Shown here one piece after another: positions 63,384 to 64,000 of a stretch of DNA of 64,000 nt. How positions within the stretch are numbered: position 1 is the first letter of the stretch; the number at the start of each line of letters is the position of its first letter. A program made the position numbers and the translations under genes. The notes below the pieces were generated by a model, which was not told the DNA's origin, ran no database searches, and saw only the letters and a program-made list of their open reading frames with translations. This stretch comes from Rostratula benghalensis (lineage: Eukaryota; Chordata; Aves; Charadriiformes; Rostratulidae). Location of the stretch: the NCBI GenBank assembly GCA_013399305.1, contig VXAI01000309.1:644290-708289 (forward strand), given 5' to 3'.

Positions 63384-64000
63384 GTATCAGGAAGAATTAC
63401 AATGAAAAACAAAAGAGGAACTCTGCAGCGGTGCTAGTTCCTGTATTTCATTACAATTCCTGTGATACTTCACTCATCCCCTGCTTTGTCTCACCTTTAC
63501 CAGCAACTTCATGACAATCTCCTGGGTCTTTCTTTTAAAGAACATGTTTTGTTTGGTTGGTAACACAAAAAATTTGGGTTAGAAGGAATTGCACACTGAA
63601 ATCTCTCTGAAATCACAAGATACATGAAAACAACTCAATGTTTATAAAAATAACTCATTTGGTCTCTAAATTTATTTTTTTAATAGGAAAATTCCACAAT
63701 TCAGAAGAAATTCAGGTCACGATCTCCTTATTCTTGAGATGAAAATTCCATCTCTGTTAGTTGAAATAGAAAAAAAAAAATAATGCAATGAACTTCTGCA
63801 CATAAAACCCAAGTTCCAAGCTGGATCTAAAAATGACCAATAAAGACAAATCAGATGAGAAAATTTCTCTTTTCTGAACCATTTCTGGTTACCATTTTTG
63901 TACCCTGCAAGGAACGGAAAGAGAGTAAAGAAAATTATTCTTTCCTCATTTAGAGCCAAACCATAAGTATTTCAGTATTTGCAAGCTATATTTAAATATT

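Larger units (their letters stand above)
59564..64000 (-). other. EFNA5: EFNA5 intron 2, partial
   Basis: This runs from the exon 3 acceptor to the window edge. Exon 2 (about 290 bp, most of the receptor-binding domain) was not found, so the intron exceeds 4.4 kb. Inside are a 15-bp tandem repeat (62379-62420), an (AAAAC)n tract (63218-63241) and a 10-bp repeat twice (63364-63383). Otherwise it is ordinary AT-rich intron sequence. Confidence 0.85.

Noticed and set aside
1..64000. CRISPR array, operons, phage or plasmid features
   Set aside because: No regularly spaced repeats and no bacterial gene organisation; the DNA is a vertebrate nuclear sequence.

Overview
This is vertebrate, most likely avian, nuclear DNA. 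It is AT-rich, has no operon structure or closely packed ORFs, and holds three short GT-AG bounded exons. Two repeats have the sequence of avian CR1 retrotransposon 3' ends, and there is one bird-type endogenous retrovirus LTR. The LTR family is one I know mainly from Neoaves, so a non-galliform bird is my best guess; the species cannot be fixed from the window.

The only protein-coding gene I can support is the 3' end of EFNA5 (ephrin-A5), on the minus strand at the right-hand side. Exon 3 (59498-59563), exon 4 (59022-59102) and the last coding exon 5 (54033-54154) join in frame. They encode the end of the Eph-receptor-binding domain, the 27-codon stalk cassette, and the GPI-anchor signal with its stop codon. 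Exons 1 and 2 lie beyond base 64000. A 3' UTR of about 4.1 kb probably runs from the stop to a poly(A) signal at 49964-49959, which agrees with the long 3' UTR of mammalian EFNA5.

The remaining 50 kb (1 to about 49,940) lies downstream of EFNA5 and looks like a gene desert. In human the region 3' of EFNA5 (5q21, toward NUDT12) is also gene-poor, and human 5q corresponds largely to the bird Z chromosome, so Z linkage is a reasonable inference. The desert holds a minus-strand CR1 3' end (about 11.1-11.8 kb), a plus-strand CR1 3' end with a decayed ORF2 tail (about 27.1-27.9 kb), an older CR1-like fragment (about 4.8 kb), a solo-like ERV LTR (about 38.4-39.4 kb), homopolymers, small tandem repeats and two assembly gaps. 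I found no other exon, tRNA, rRNA, CRISPR array or complete mobile element.

I found no evidence of an undescribed biological system. The observations most worth checking are the frame-preserving ephrin-A5 cassette exon, the long UTR with two Pumilio-type sites, and a few desert segments that could be conserved regulatory DNA.
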